Origin: Flavobacterium sp.
GTDB lineage: Bacteria > Bacteroidota > Bacteroidia > Flavobacteriales > Flavobacteriaceae
Reading direction: 5' to 3'
DNA length: 64,000 bases
NCBI RefSeq assembly: GCF_035195345.1
Contig: NZ_CP136574.1
Span: 2,409,871 to 2,473,870, forward strand
Shown here: piece by piece, positions 17,244-25,396 of the stretch
Layout of the letters: every line of letters starts with the position of its first letter
Position numbering within the stretch: position 1 is the first letter of the stretch
Made by a program: the position numbers and the translations under genes
The notes under the pieces: model-generated
Told to the model about the DNA's origin: nothing
Seen by the model: the letters and a program-made list of their open reading frames with translations, nothing else
The model's database searches: none

Positions 17244-18203
17244 ATGAAGTTTTATCCTTTAACCTTTACTCCGATACTTAAAGACCGCATTTGGGGTGGG
17301 AATAAATTGAAAATCTATCTCAATAAACCTATAGTTTCTGAAACTACAGGCGAGAGTTGGGAAATTTCAACCGTTCCTGGCGATATTAGTGTGGTAAATT
17401 CTGGTGTTTTAAAAGGGAAGAATATAAATGATATTATCGATTTATATCCTAATGAAATATTAGGGAAATCCGTTATAGCTCGTTTTGGAAAACAATTTCC
17501 ATTGCTTTTTAAATTCATTGATGCCAAGGAGGATTTATCTATTCAATTGCATCCTAATGATAATTTGGCTAAAGAGCGTCATGATTCTTTTGGAAAAACC
17601 GAAATGTGGTATGTGATGCAAGCTGATGAATCGGCTCGTTTGGTCGTTGGTTTTAAAAAAGATTCTACTAAGGAAGAGTATTTAAAACATTTAGAAAGTA
17701 AAAGCTTAGTAGCTTTATTAAATGAATCACCTGTTAAAAAAGGAGATGTTTTCTTTTTAGAGACGGGTACAATTCATGCTATTGGGGCAGGAGTAATGGT
17801 GGCTGAAATTCAACAAACTAGTGATATTACTTACCGTATTTATGATTGGGATAGATCAGATGTTACTGGAAAAAGCAGAGAATTACATACAGAATTAGCT
17901 TTAGAAGCTATTAATTATGCGGTAACTCCTGTTAAGGTTTCATATACAGAAGAAGTTAATAATAGTATTCAAGTGGTTAATTGCTCTTACTTTATTACAA
18001 ATATTATTGCCTTACAAGATTGTTTTATTTGGAAAAGAAAAAAACAAGCTTTTACTGTTTTTATGTGTACTAATGGGCAATTTGAAATGGTGGTAAATGG
18101 TGAAATTTTGCGATATCGCATGGGAGATACCATTTTAATTCCGGCTTGTATTGAGAATTTAACCATTAAAGGAAAGGCTACTTTATTAGAAATTAGTATT
18201 TAA
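17244..18203 (+). CDS. manA: Mannose-6-phosphate isomerase, type I
   Basis: Interconverts fructose-6-phosphate and mannose-6-phosphate, linking glycolysis to GDP-mannose and glycans. A zinc cupin enzyme with N-terminal LKDRIWGGNKL (~12) and GESWEIS (~37). The metal-site segment SIQLHPND (~99) and the KTEMWYVM that follows are present, as are GDVFFLETGTIHAIG (~167) and YRIYDWDR (~201). At 319 aa it matches the shorter bacterial type (B. subtilis-like). It could serve the surface polysaccharide pathway suggested by the gene at the left edge, but no direct link is visible. Confidence 0.92.
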   Translation: MKFYPLTFTPILKDRIWGGNKLKIYLNKPIVSETTGESWEISTVPGDISVVNSGVLKGKNINDIIDLYPNEILGKSVIARFGKQFPLLFKFIDAKEDLSIQLHPNDNLAKERHDSFGKTEMWYVMQADESARLVVGFKKDSTKEEYLKHLESKSLVALLNESPVKKGDVFFLETGTIHAIGAGVMVAEIQQTSDITYRIYDWDRSDVTGKSRELHTELALEAINYAVTPVKVSYTEEVNNSIQVVNCSYFITNIIALQDCFIWKRKKQAFTVFMCTNGQFEMVVNGEILRYRMGDTILIPACIENLTIKGKATLLEISI

Positions 18204-18270
18204 CTGCTTGTTTTTTGATTTAATTCAATATGTTTTGATTAAATCCGACGTTTATGTTTGTTAAAAATAA

Positions 18271-18600
18271 TTATTCAATATAGTCTTCTTCGTTTTCGTC
18301 TTCTTCGTTTTCTAAACTGTCTTGCATGTAATCTACAACAATTGTTATTATTGTTTTTAAAGTTTCATTACAATTTTTAAACTCAATTTTTTCTAATGCT
18401 TCAATTCCATGAATTCTAATTAAGTTGCTTATTAATGCATGAATAAAAGATTGTGTGGCATTATTAACTCCTTTAAAGTCTAAACAGATTGTATTTCCGT
18501 TTTTTATTGAAGGTTCAATAAGTGTTGTTCTAACATTTTTTGCTTTGTTTTTGTTTTCAGCGAATTCGCCAAAACGTTCAAAAACACTAATTATCATCAT
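18271..18600 (-). CDS. STAS-like domain protein (DUF4325)
   Basis: A 109-residue protein of the STAS-like DUF4325 family. The core pattern includes a beta strand with ICLDFKGVNNATQSFIHALISNLI (~38-61, in two pieces) and a C-terminal acidic tail (NEEDENEEDYIE). STAS domains usually bind partner ATPases or nucleotides, as in anti-anti-sigma factors. Its ATG follows directly on the stop codon of the upstream GHKL ATPase gene with no spacer, so the two proteins are almost certainly made together and probably interact. The target and biological role are not known to me. Confidence 0.8.
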   Translation of the reverse strand: MMIISVFERFGEFAENKNKAKNVRTTLIEPSIKNGNTICLDFKGVNNATQSFIHALISNLIRIHGIEALEKIEFKNCNETLKTIITIVVDYMQDSLENEEDENEEDYIE

Positions 18601-19575
18601 TTAAGTAAATTTTGGTTTTTTGTATTTTAACTTATTTCTATTTTTCACATCTAGTGAATATACATCTCTGATTTGCTTCAATAATTCTTGAAATTCACTC
18701 TCTGAATCTAAAGATATATCAAATCCAACTACAGTTCCTTTCCAATAATTTGTTATATTTTTCAATGAACAATTGTCCTCTAACGGATTCGAATTTAGTT
18801 TAGTATCATTTTCACCATTTTTATCCTTTTTTAATCTAAAAAGAGCATCTCCAGAATATAAAATAAAAAAATTATTACTCACTTTTGCAATACTTTTTGT
18901 AAAAAAAAGACCTGCACCTGCGTTATATTCTGTGCCACCTATTCTTGATGTCGTTCCAGTAATTCCTGGTGTTAATGCAAGTTTGATAGCTTCTAAATTA
19001 TCTTTTGGTGAGTGAAAATGACTTAATGCCTTTTTTAAACCTATGCCAGTATCAGCAATACCAATTGATACTCTGTTACTTTTTTTACTATATTGAGCAC
19101 ACAAGATTGCGCCATTTAAAGATTGTGAATGTTCTAAAACATTTCTAATCATTTCACTCATTACATATTTAATTGCATCCGCTTGTTTTGGTGGTGAATG
19201 TAATAGAGGAACTAATTCCTGTATCGTTTCTGTTAGTTTTGTTGAATCTTTAATTTGAGTTAAAGGAATTATTCTTCCGGATAAATCTCTGTCAACAGAT
19301 TTTTTATCCATATTTAACATATTTAATAAATTGAATTTTATTAATTGATTTTCCATTTTTGTGTGAGCAGTTAATCTTATGTTTTTGTAAACACCTGGAT
19401 TTGCTCTCATAACTTCTAAACCTAATGCTCCAATAATTGATAAAACTACAGGGTGAATAGAAATCCATTTAGGATCAAATGAGATATCTAGCTTTGTGTT
19501 GTCTTCAATATCAATATTTCTCAAAAAACCCTCAATATTACCTAACCAAGAACTATACGGAATGTGAACTTTCAT
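18601..19575 (-). CDS. GHKL-type ATP-binding protein paired with STAS-like protein
   Basis: A 324-residue protein with a histidine-kinase-like (GHKL) ATPase domain in its second half. The N box is SEMIRNVLEHS (~146-156), the G1 box ADTGIGLKKAL (~178), and a Gly-rich lid GTEYNAGAGLFFTKSIAK (~219-236) forms G2. There is no visible HisKA phospho-acceptor, receiver, sensor or membrane segment. The first ~110 residues are a separate domain that I cannot name. Together with the adjacent STAS-like gene it resembles an anti-sigma/anti-anti-sigma style switch, but no sigma factor is adjacent. The pair is accessory in appearance; DUF4325/ATPase pairs may act in signalling or in conflict systems, which is inference. 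Confidence 0.75.
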   Translation of the reverse strand: MKVHIPYSSWLGNIEGFLRNIDIEDNTKLDISFDPKWISIHPVVLSIIGALGLEVMRANPGVYKNIRLTAHTKMENQLIKFNLLNMLNMDKKSVDRDLSGRIIPLTQIKDSTKLTETIQELVPLLHSPPKQADAIKYVMSEMIRNVLEHSQSLNGAILCAQYSKKSNRVSIGIADTGIGLKKALSHFHSPKDNLEAIKLALTPGITGTTSRIGGTEYNAGAGLFFTKSIAKVSNNFFILYSGDALFRLKKDKNGENDTKLNSNPLEDNCSLKNITNYWKGTVVGFDISLDSESEFQELLKQIRDVYSLDVKNRNKLKYKKPKFT

Positions 19576-19650
19576 TAAATCAACTTTTAGATGTTATCAA
19601 ATATAAATAAAAACAATTAATACTTAATTATTTAGTATTAATAAAATAAT

Positions 19651-19658
19651 TATCTTTG
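19651..19658 (+). promoter_or_regulatory. -7 promoter element of the 89-aa gene
   Basis: TATCTTTG matches TAnnTTTG; the in-frame TTG at 19656 belongs to it, so the true start is the ATG at 19683. Confidence 0.55.
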
Positions 19659-19682
19659 TTTCAAATTTTAAATTTATACAAA

Positions 19683-19952
19683 ATGGCAAGCGTTAAAAAC
19701 TTGAAAAAAGAAATCAACTACGTTTTAGGTGATATTGTAAACATCGTTTACATTTGGGAAATGTCTACAACAGGAAAACCAACTGAAGCATCTGATAAAT
19801 TAATTGATGAAATTTACGAAACTTTCGATGCTTTAATGACAAAAGCAAATCAAAAAGACGTTGAGAATAAAAAAGCACATTTTAAACAAATTCGTAAAGA
19901 ATACGAAGCGGCTGCTAATCAATTTGTTGCAAAAATAAACGAGTTAAATTAA
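19683..19952 (+). CDS. Conserved small flavobacterial protein, helical
   Basis: An 89-residue cytoplasmic protein, predicted fully alpha-helical, with LKKEINYVLGDIVNIVYIWE at its N-terminus and a charged C-terminal coiled coil. Proteins of this type are widespread in Flavobacteriia and of unknown function. The frame is open to a TTG at 19656, but that TTG lies within the -7 promoter element, so I start at ATG 19683. A short leader of ~17 nt is expected. It precedes tRNA-Thr on the same strand with its own stop 78 nt before the tRNA. Confidence 0.75.
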   Translation: MASVKNLKKEINYVLGDIVNIVYIWEMSTTGKPTEASDKLIDEIYETFDALMTKANQKDVENKKAHFKQIRKEYEAAANQFVAKINELN

Positions 19953-19981
19953 AAAAATTAAGAAAAAAAGTGCAAAAAATA

Positions 19982-20012
19982 TTTGGAAATTAAAAATTCA
20001 CCCTTATATTTG
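19982..20012 (+). promoter_or_regulatory. Promoter of tRNA-Thr
   Basis: TTTG (19982-19985) and TATATTTG (20005-20012) are separated by exactly 19 nt, an almost ideal Bacteroidetes housekeeping promoter, 17 nt before the tRNA. Confidence 0.82.
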
Positions 20013-20029
20013 CACTCGAAATTTGAGTT

Positions 20030-20103
20030 GCCAGCGTAGCTCAGCTGGCTAGAGCAGCTGATTTGTAATCAGCAGGTCGTGGGTTCGAGTCCCTCCGCCG
20101 GCT
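20030..20103 (+). tRNA. tRNA-Thr (anticodon TGT)
   Basis: 74-nt cloverleaf. D stem GCTC/GAGC, anticodon stem GCTGA/TCAGC with loop TTTGTAA (anticodon TGT at 20064-20066), variable loop, T loop TTCGAGT. CCA is not encoded. Two oddities are an A-C mismatch at the fourth acceptor pair (20033/20099) and a T-T in the T stem (20080/20094). Everything else pairs, and it has a near-ideal promoter and a terminator, so it is probably functional. Confidence 0.95.
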
Positions 20104-20112
20104 CAAATTAAA

Positions 20113-20140
20113 AACCATCACTTAACTGTGATGGTTTTTT
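20113..20140 (+). terminator. Terminator of tRNA-Thr
   Basis: AACCATCAC / GTGATGGTT, 9-bp perfect stem with 6-nt loop followed by TTTT, 10 nt after the tRNA. Confidence 0.82.
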
Positions 20141-20163
20141 CGTTTTTTGGGAGTTTTGGTAAA

Positions 20164-20192
20164 CAAAAAACCACAACTTATTGTTGTGGTTT
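20164..20192 (-). terminator. Terminator of the DUF4369 lipoprotein gene
   Basis: AAACCACAAC / GTTGTGGTTT, 10-bp perfect stem with 5-nt loop; the T-run is on the minus strand, 18 nt after the stop codon of the gene at 20210. Confidence 0.78.
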
Positions 20193-20209
20193 CTAGTAAT
20201 CTTACTTTA

Positions 20210-20929
20210 TTATTTTTCAGTAGCTTTTCTTTCTTTTACAAATTCGGTAAGCATTTTTCCGTATTTTGATTTGGCAACTTCAGGAGTCATGCTTTTTTGA
20301 ATGGTATCTAAATAGGTTATATTGATGTTTGCAATTTCTGATAACGCTAAATACGGTGCTATTGCTGCATCTCCGTGTGTGGTAGCAAAATGAGCAGTAT
20401 AACGATATTTTCTTGTCAATAGGTTTTTATACGCCTTCTCAATGCTGTCTGTGGTGGTTGTATTGGGTTTTAATTCGTTTTTTAAACGTTTGGCCATTAA
20501 AGCTAAATTTTGGTCTCTAAATTTACTGTTAATGCTGTCAAATTTTTCCCATAAATCATGATTTTTAGACCCAGATATTTTGGCATCCGCAAAAAAATGT
20601 TTTAAGGTTGTTTCAATTTTAATAGTTCCCGGCTCAGCAAAAAACGGCAGACTATTGTCAATGGAATTTGTTTGTCCTCTGTCTAAAAATAAATACAACA
20701 TTTCAGGGCTTTCTAGTTGTAAGTGACTTTCAAATTTGGAGTCTCCATTAATTGAAATGCTGTCTAATATTACTAAGGTTGAATCTTGAATTCTTTGTAA
20801 ATATAATTTTCCTTGGCTTAACCCTTTTATATCTCCTGTAATATGAAGGTTTGCATTGGCATCGCCTTTGTTTTTGTTACAAGCGAATAATGTAATAGTG
20901 GCAATAGCGAGTAAAAATATCTTTTTCAT
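20210..20929 (-). CDS. DUF4369 domain lipoprotein
   Basis: A 239-residue lipoprotein: signal peptide with lipobox LFAC (Cys17), so periplasmic or outer-membrane anchored. Residues ~28-120 match the DUF4369 beta domain often found at the N-terminus of Bacteroidetes thioredoxin-like (TlpA/ResA) lipoproteins, with ITGDIKGLSQGKLYLQ. The thioredoxin domain that usually follows is absent; the rest is helical with no CxxC. It may therefore be a stand-alone member of the family. Function is unknown. Confidence 0.82.
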   Translation of the reverse strand: MKKIFLLAIATITLFACNKNKGDANANLHITGDIKGLSQGKLYLQRIQDSTLVILDSISINGDSKFESHLQLESPEMLYLFLDRGQTNSIDNSLPFFAEPGTIKIETTLKHFFADAKISGSKNHDLWEKFDSINSKFRDQNLALMAKRLKNELKPNTTTTDSIEKAYKNLLTRKYRYTAHFATTHGDAAIAPYLALSEIANINITYLDTIQKSMTPEVAKSKYGKMLTEFVKERKATEK

Positions 20930-20965
20930 CTGTTTGAATAATTTTGAGTTCGCAAAGTAAATAAA

Positions 20966-21000
20966 AAAATCCTCAAAATACTATGTACTTTGAGGATTTT
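20966..21000 (-). terminator. Terminator between the M61 peptidase and DUF4369 genes
   Basis: AAAATCCTCAAA / TTTGAGGATTTT, 12-bp perfect stem, 11-nt loop, minus-strand T-run; it lies 83 nt after the stop codon of the M61 peptidase gene. Confidence 0.72.
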
Positions 21001-21082
21001 CAAGTGCAATATCAATTGTAAAATTCAATTTCAAATTTTAAATACTCCTAAAATCTAAAATCAATATTATTCAATCTTAAGT

Positions 21083-22942
21083 TTAACCTCTTAACCAAGC
21101 TTCTCTAACTGCTTTTTTAGCATCATCTGTTGCTTGGTATCCTTCTTGTTTTTCTTTTGGCATTACAACATTTCCTTTTACAGTTTGTTCTTTACCGTCT
21201 CTTTTGATTTTTACGGTAACAGCTTCACCATCTTTCCAATTCATACTAGCCATGATTAAATCGTAGATATTGTCTAAGTTATAATCCTTACCGTTGAAAG
21301 CTAAAAGTGTATCATTGTTTTTAAGTCCAAGTGTTGTCATGAAAACATTTAATTCAATTTCTGGTAAAATCATGATTTCTTTTGTAGTTGGATTTACCGT
21401 AATGTAAGGTTGGCTTTGTCCTTTTAAGAATGGATTTCCAGCTACTTCAAGAGAAGCTTCTGTTACACCCATTTTAGCAAAATATTGTTCGTATGTAATA
21501 GGTGTTTCTCCAGCCACGTGATTTTTAAGAAATTCACCTACTGCTGGATAGGTTAATGCGGTAATTTTATCAAATAATTCTTCGTCTTTAAAGGCTTTTG
21601 ATGTGCCATATTCTTTAGATAATTCTTGCATTAAATTAAGAATTCCTTTTTTGCCATTACTGTTTTCTCTTATTAAAATATCAACACACATAGCAATTAA
21701 AGCTCCTTTTTGATACACATTTAAGTATTGATCTTTGTAGGGTGCATTCAATACGTTTTTACTCATTTTTGTAAAACTCATATTGTCGTTCATTTGACGC
21801 GATTGTGCAATTTTACCAGCCATTCTTTCAAAGAATTCTTTTTCGTCAATTAAGCCTTGATTTACTTGGAAAAGGTTTGCAAAATATTCGGTAACACCTT
21901 CATACATCCATAAATGTTCAGACATTTGCGGATTGTTGAAATCAAAATATTGAATTTCATTAGAATGAATGGTAAGTGGCGTTACAATGTGAAAGAATTC
22001 GTGAGAAACAACATCTTTTAATTGTTCTTGTAGCATTTCTAATCCCATCATTTCTGGCATAACTACTACAGTTGAAGTTGGGTGTTCTAATGCTCCAAAT
22101 CCTTTAGCATCTTTTGCTGCCATATCAGACAAATATAATAAGATGGCGTATTTTTTTGTAGAGTTAATTGGTCCTAAGAAACGTTTTTGAGCCTTCATCA
22201 TGTTTTCCATGTTTGGCGTAATTTGTTTAGCGGTATATTTTCCTGTTGGAGAATATACACTTATGATAATTTCCATATCATCCACCATGAAAGAAGTAAA
22301 ATCAGGTTTTGAATACATGATTGGCATTTCTACCAAACTTGCATATTTTGACATTACAAAAACATCAGAAGTTGCACTTGCATCTGTATCTATCATTGCC
22401 GAAACACCTAATAGGCTTTCTGGGTGTGTAACAGTTAATTTGTATGGTGTTTCTTCTTTTCCTTTGAAGTATCCAACAAATCCATGTGTGTTTAACATGA
22501 AGTTAGTTCCAGCATTAATATTTGTTCCTGAGGGAGAGAAGATGTCTTCGCTTTCGCCAAAACCTGCACCACCTTCGGTATCAAAAGAATCATTAACTAA
22601 ATAGGTGATTTTTGAAAGTTTTTTAGCATCAAAAATAGTATATGAATTTTCGTCAATTTTCGCTACTTTAATGGTGTTGCCTTTCGCATCAAAAGCTTTT
22701 ACATTTTCAATAAAACGACCGTAATCGTCTTCTGAATAGGTTCCAGGGACAGTTTTAGGGAAATGGAAAGTTACGGTTTCACTTGTAAAAGTTGGAGGCG
22801 TAACAGTTACCATTACTTTATCTTCTTTTACATTAATTAAATCGATAGTTACTGCAACATCGTTTTGTTTAGCAGTCGATTGAGTTGAACTACAACTCCA
22901 TAAAAATCCTACAAAAGCTAGGGAAAGAATAATTTTTTTCAT
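21083..22942 (-). CDS. M61 family metallopeptidase with PDZ domain, lipoprotein
   Basis: A 619-residue predicted lipoprotein (lipobox LWSCS, Cys17) of peptidase family M61 (glycyl aminopeptidase-like). The zinc motif HEFFH is at residues 314-318, with the third ligand Glu in YEGVTEYFANLF about 20 residues later. An N-terminal beta domain (~25-190) precedes it. A C-terminal PDZ domain (~500-595) includes the GLKNNDTLLAFNGKDY carboxylate-binding-type loop. It is exported and probably faces the periplasm. Substrate specificity is not known for this member. Confidence 0.88.
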   Translation of the reverse strand: MKKIILSLAFVGFLWSCSSTQSTAKQNDVAVTIDLINVKEDKVMVTVTPPTFTSETVTFHFPKTVPGTYSEDDYGRFIENVKAFDAKGNTIKVAKIDENSYTIFDAKKLSKITYLVNDSFDTEGGAGFGESEDIFSPSGTNINAGTNFMLNTHGFVGYFKGKEETPYKLTVTHPESLLGVSAMIDTDASATSDVFVMSKYASLVEMPIMYSKPDFTSFMVDDMEIIISVYSPTGKYTAKQITPNMENMMKAQKRFLGPINSTKKYAILLYLSDMAAKDAKGFGALEHPTSTVVVMPEMMGLEMLQEQLKDVVSHEFFHIVTPLTIHSNEIQYFDFNNPQMSEHLWMYEGVTEYFANLFQVNQGLIDEKEFFERMAGKIAQSRQMNDNMSFTKMSKNVLNAPYKDQYLNVYQKGALIAMCVDILIRENSNGKKGILNLMQELSKEYGTSKAFKDEELFDKITALTYPAVGEFLKNHVAGETPITYEQYFAKMGVTEASLEVAGNPFLKGQSQPYITVNPTTKEIMILPEIELNVFMTTLGLKNNDTLLAFNGKDYNLDNIYDLIMASMNWKDGEAVTVKIKRDGKEQTVKGNVVMPKEKQEGYQATDDAKKAVREAWLRG

Positions 22943-23170
22943 TTTATCAAAATTGAATTATTGATAAGTAGAATTAATGAAGTTTTTGTTACAATTAGGG
23001 CCTATAAATTTTATTTTCAGTAATTTGTTGTTGCAGTTTACACTTGATTTTATCGATGCTATAAGTGCGGAGTTTAGATTTTTAGTTGTTCAACTCCGCG
23101 CTCTTATTTTCTTTATGTGGGAAATAATTTTTTATGTAAAAAAAACTCTTGCTGATCAAGAGTTGAATTT

Positions 23171-23452
23171 TTAGTCGAATTTATTTTTAAAATAGTATTT
23201 ACTGTCTAAGTCATCGTCTTCTAAAGGGTTGAATTTTAGTGGTTTTGGTTTTGGCTTGCTAGCAATGGCTTTCTTTTTCCAAAGTTCAAAATTGTCTTTA
23301 GATAATTTTTCAGTCATAAAGTCTGTTATATCACTTTCTGATAGGCCAAATTTTTCTTTTAACACTTCAAAAGGTTTTTTTTCCTCTTGAGCCATAGCAA
23401 AAACTTTTTTTAAAGTTTCATGGTCTAAATCTGAAATTCTATTTTTTTTCAT
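23171..23452 (-). CDS. TIGR03643 / DUF2805 family protein
   Basis: A 93-residue cytoplasmic protein of the small TIGR03643 family. It starts with an Ile-rich helix (ISDLDHETLKKVFAMAQEE), followed by a predicted helix-turn-helix-like segment (FEVLKEKFGLSESDITDFM) and a basic KPKPKP stretch. The helical N-terminal part resembles a DNA-binding module, but the family has no established function. The region on its right (23453-23692) is AT-rich and shows no gene. Confidence 0.75.
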   Translation of the reverse strand: MKKNRISDLDHETLKKVFAMAQEEKKPFEVLKEKFGLSESDITDFMTEKLSKDNFELWKKKAIASKPKPKPLKFNPLEDDDLDSKYYFKNKFD

Positions 23453-23692
23453 TTTTTTAAAAAATTATTCATTGGCAACACTTGAAAAAGATTCATTTGT
23501 TTTACCAACTTGGGCTTCATTTTTAATTTTAAAAGTTATTTTGTTTGATTTTAGTAGATGAAAATTAGTTTCATTGATTTATTGGTTCATACTTCAATAT
23601 TAATAAAAAAATAAATTCAAAAAATGCCTCAATTGTTTTTTTTTGGATATTTTAAAATTTTATTGAACTTGATGTGTTTTTTTGAAGAATAT

Positions 23693-24295
23693 TTATAGAA
23701 TGGTTCTAAATGTTAAATTTATTCTATCTTTTTTAGATTGAGTTGCTTTGGGTATTTGGTGTTTATAATGTATTTGACTTCCTTCTTTCATTAGTAATAA
23801 ACTTCCATGAGATAGATTCAGCGTTAATTTAGCATCGGGATTATTGTTGTGCTTTAGTTGAAATTTACGCACTTCTCCAAAGCTAACGGATGCAATTATA
23901 GGATTTCTCCCTAATTCTTTTTCATTATCGGCATGCCAACCGTTACTGTCTTTTTCGTTTCGATATAAATTGGCTAAAACTGTGGTGAAATGCTGTTGAG
24001 CAATTGCTTCAATTTTTTCTTTGATATATACTAAAGTAGGATTCCAAGGATTGGGATGCATGGTTATGCCAGAATATGAATAGGGTTTTCCTTCGTTCCC
24101 AAATAAGCAAGTTAGTCTGGGTTGCGCTATTTTCTTGCCAAAAATGGTAATTTCATCGTGTTGCCATTTAGTTTCATCGTGAATTTTTTTGAATAGTGCT
24201 TCGGCTTCATCATTCGTAAAAAAGTTGGGGTAATATTCAAATACCGCATCGGGTAGCGGTAAAATAATTTTCTCTTTTGGAAACAAGTCGAGCAT
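23693..24295 (-). CDS. alkB: AlkB-like Fe(II)/2-oxoglutarate-dependent dioxygenase
   Basis: Repairs alkylated bases (1-methyladenine, 3-methylcytosine) by oxidative demethylation. Iron ligands are visible: His121-x-Asp123 in WHADNEKELG, and a second His in the YKHQIPK segment. The 2-oxoglutarate-binding Arg lies near the C-terminus in RINLTFR. At 200 aa it is like ALKBH2/3-type bacterial homologues and slightly shorter than E. coli AlkB. The EamA transporter gene ends upstream on the same strand, 37 nt away, so they may be cotranscribed. Confidence 0.88.
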   Translation of the reverse strand: MLDLFPKEKIILPLPDAVFEYYPNFFTNDEAEALFKKIHDETKWQHDEITIFGKKIAQPRLTCLFGNEGKPYSYSGITMHPNPWNPTLVYIKEKIEAIAQQHFTTVLANLYRNEKDSNGWHADNEKELGRNPIIASVSFGEVRKFQLKHNNNPDAKLTLNLSHGSLLLMKEGSQIHYKHQIPKATQSKKDRINLTFRTIL

Positions 24296-24332
24296 AAAAA
24301 AAGCGATGTTAAAAACACCGCTAATTTACTAT

Positions 24333-25238
24333 TTATTTTTTCTTGAATTGAATATTCATGATTATAATAGCAGTAATTATCAGTACAATTCCAACCCATT
24401 GAATTAACAAAACTTGTTCGTTTAATAAGAAATAAGCCATCATTACTGAAACCGGTAACTCTAATGACGAAACAATACTTCCCAATCCAATTCCTGTATG
24501 AGGAAATCCTGCATTTAATAGCATGGGTGGAATAATTGTACCAAATAGTGCCAATACGATTCCCCATTTAGTAAAAATTTCAAAGTTAAAAGGCGTTGTT
24601 TGCGTATACAAACTAAACCCAAATACAATAATTGCTCCACCTAATAGCATATACAAACTTCTTTGTGCTGACGAAATACATAATGCTACTTTGTTGGCAG
24701 TAAACATGGTTGTTGTAAAAGAAGCTGCTGCTAAAATTCCCCAAAATAATCCGTTTGCCCAATCTATTGATGGGTCGTTAAAGTTAATTTTAAAAATATT
24801 GATAGCTAAAGCTGTTCCAATTAAAACAATAATTACCGCAATTGTTTTTTGTACTGATGGTGCTTTTTTATCAAGAAACCATTCTAATAATACGCCCATC
24901 CAAACCGTCTGCATTAATAATACAATTCCAATGGAAACGGGAATGTATTTAACGGCTAAATAGTAAAATACACTTGTCATGCCTAATGAAGTTCCAGCTA
25001 ACATTAGGTTAAAAATGTTTTTTGGAGTTGCTTTTACAGCGGTATTTTTGTTTTTTGTTCTTTGGAATAAATTGATGATTAAAATACCAATAATTCCATA
25101 GATGAATTGAGACGAGGTTACTTCAGCTGTTGTGAAATTTTCTTGGTAGGCTAGTTTTACAAAAGTAGCTAACATTCCATAGCTTGTAGCACCTAAAGCA
25201 ACTAAAAAAACTCCTTTAATTATATTATTTTTTGACAT
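24333..25238 (-). CDS. EamA/DMT-superfamily transporter
   Basis: A 301-residue inner-membrane protein with ten hydrophobic segments arranged as two EamA repeats (~10-145 and ~155-298). Typical elements are GATSYGMLATFVKLAY near the N-terminus and YFLLNEQVLLIQWVGIVLI near the end of the second repeat. The family exports amino acids, nucleotides or other metabolites; the substrate cannot be told. It lies upstream of alkB on the same strand. Confidence 0.87.
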   Translation of the reverse strand: MSKNNIIKGVFLVALGATSYGMLATFVKLAYQENFTTAEVTSSQFIYGIIGILIINLFQRTKNKNTAVKATPKNIFNLMLAGTSLGMTSVFYYLAVKYIPVSIGIVLLMQTVWMGVLLEWFLDKKAPSVQKTIAVIIVLIGTALAINIFKINFNDPSIDWANGLFWGILAAASFTTTMFTANKVALCISSAQRSLYMLLGGAIIVFGFSLYTQTTPFNFEIFTKWGIVLALFGTIIPPMLLNAGFPHTGIGLGSIVSSLELPVSVMMAYFLLNEQVLLIQWVGIVLIITAIIIMNIQFKKK

Positions 25239-25396
25239 CTCCTGATTTTTAAGGGGCGCAAAGATAGGGAAAAAGAAAAAAGGGTATAGATAAAAGAAAA
25301 AAGATTTTTTGGATGGTTTAATTTTAGTAAGAATTTAACAGAATACCCTTAAATAAAAATTAAAAATAGGAGTTATGTTATTTTAATCCCATTTTT

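Noticed and set aside
18271..20103. Possible genomic island between manA and tRNA-Thr
   Set aside because: No integrase, no repeated tRNA 3' end, and no direct repeats were found, so the ATPase/STAS pair is treated as accessory without evidence of an island.
24127..24567. 146-codon minus-strand frame overlapping alkB and the EamA transporter gene
   Set aside because: It overlaps two well-supported genes in another frame, has no recognisable domain, and its composition is that of a shadow frame.
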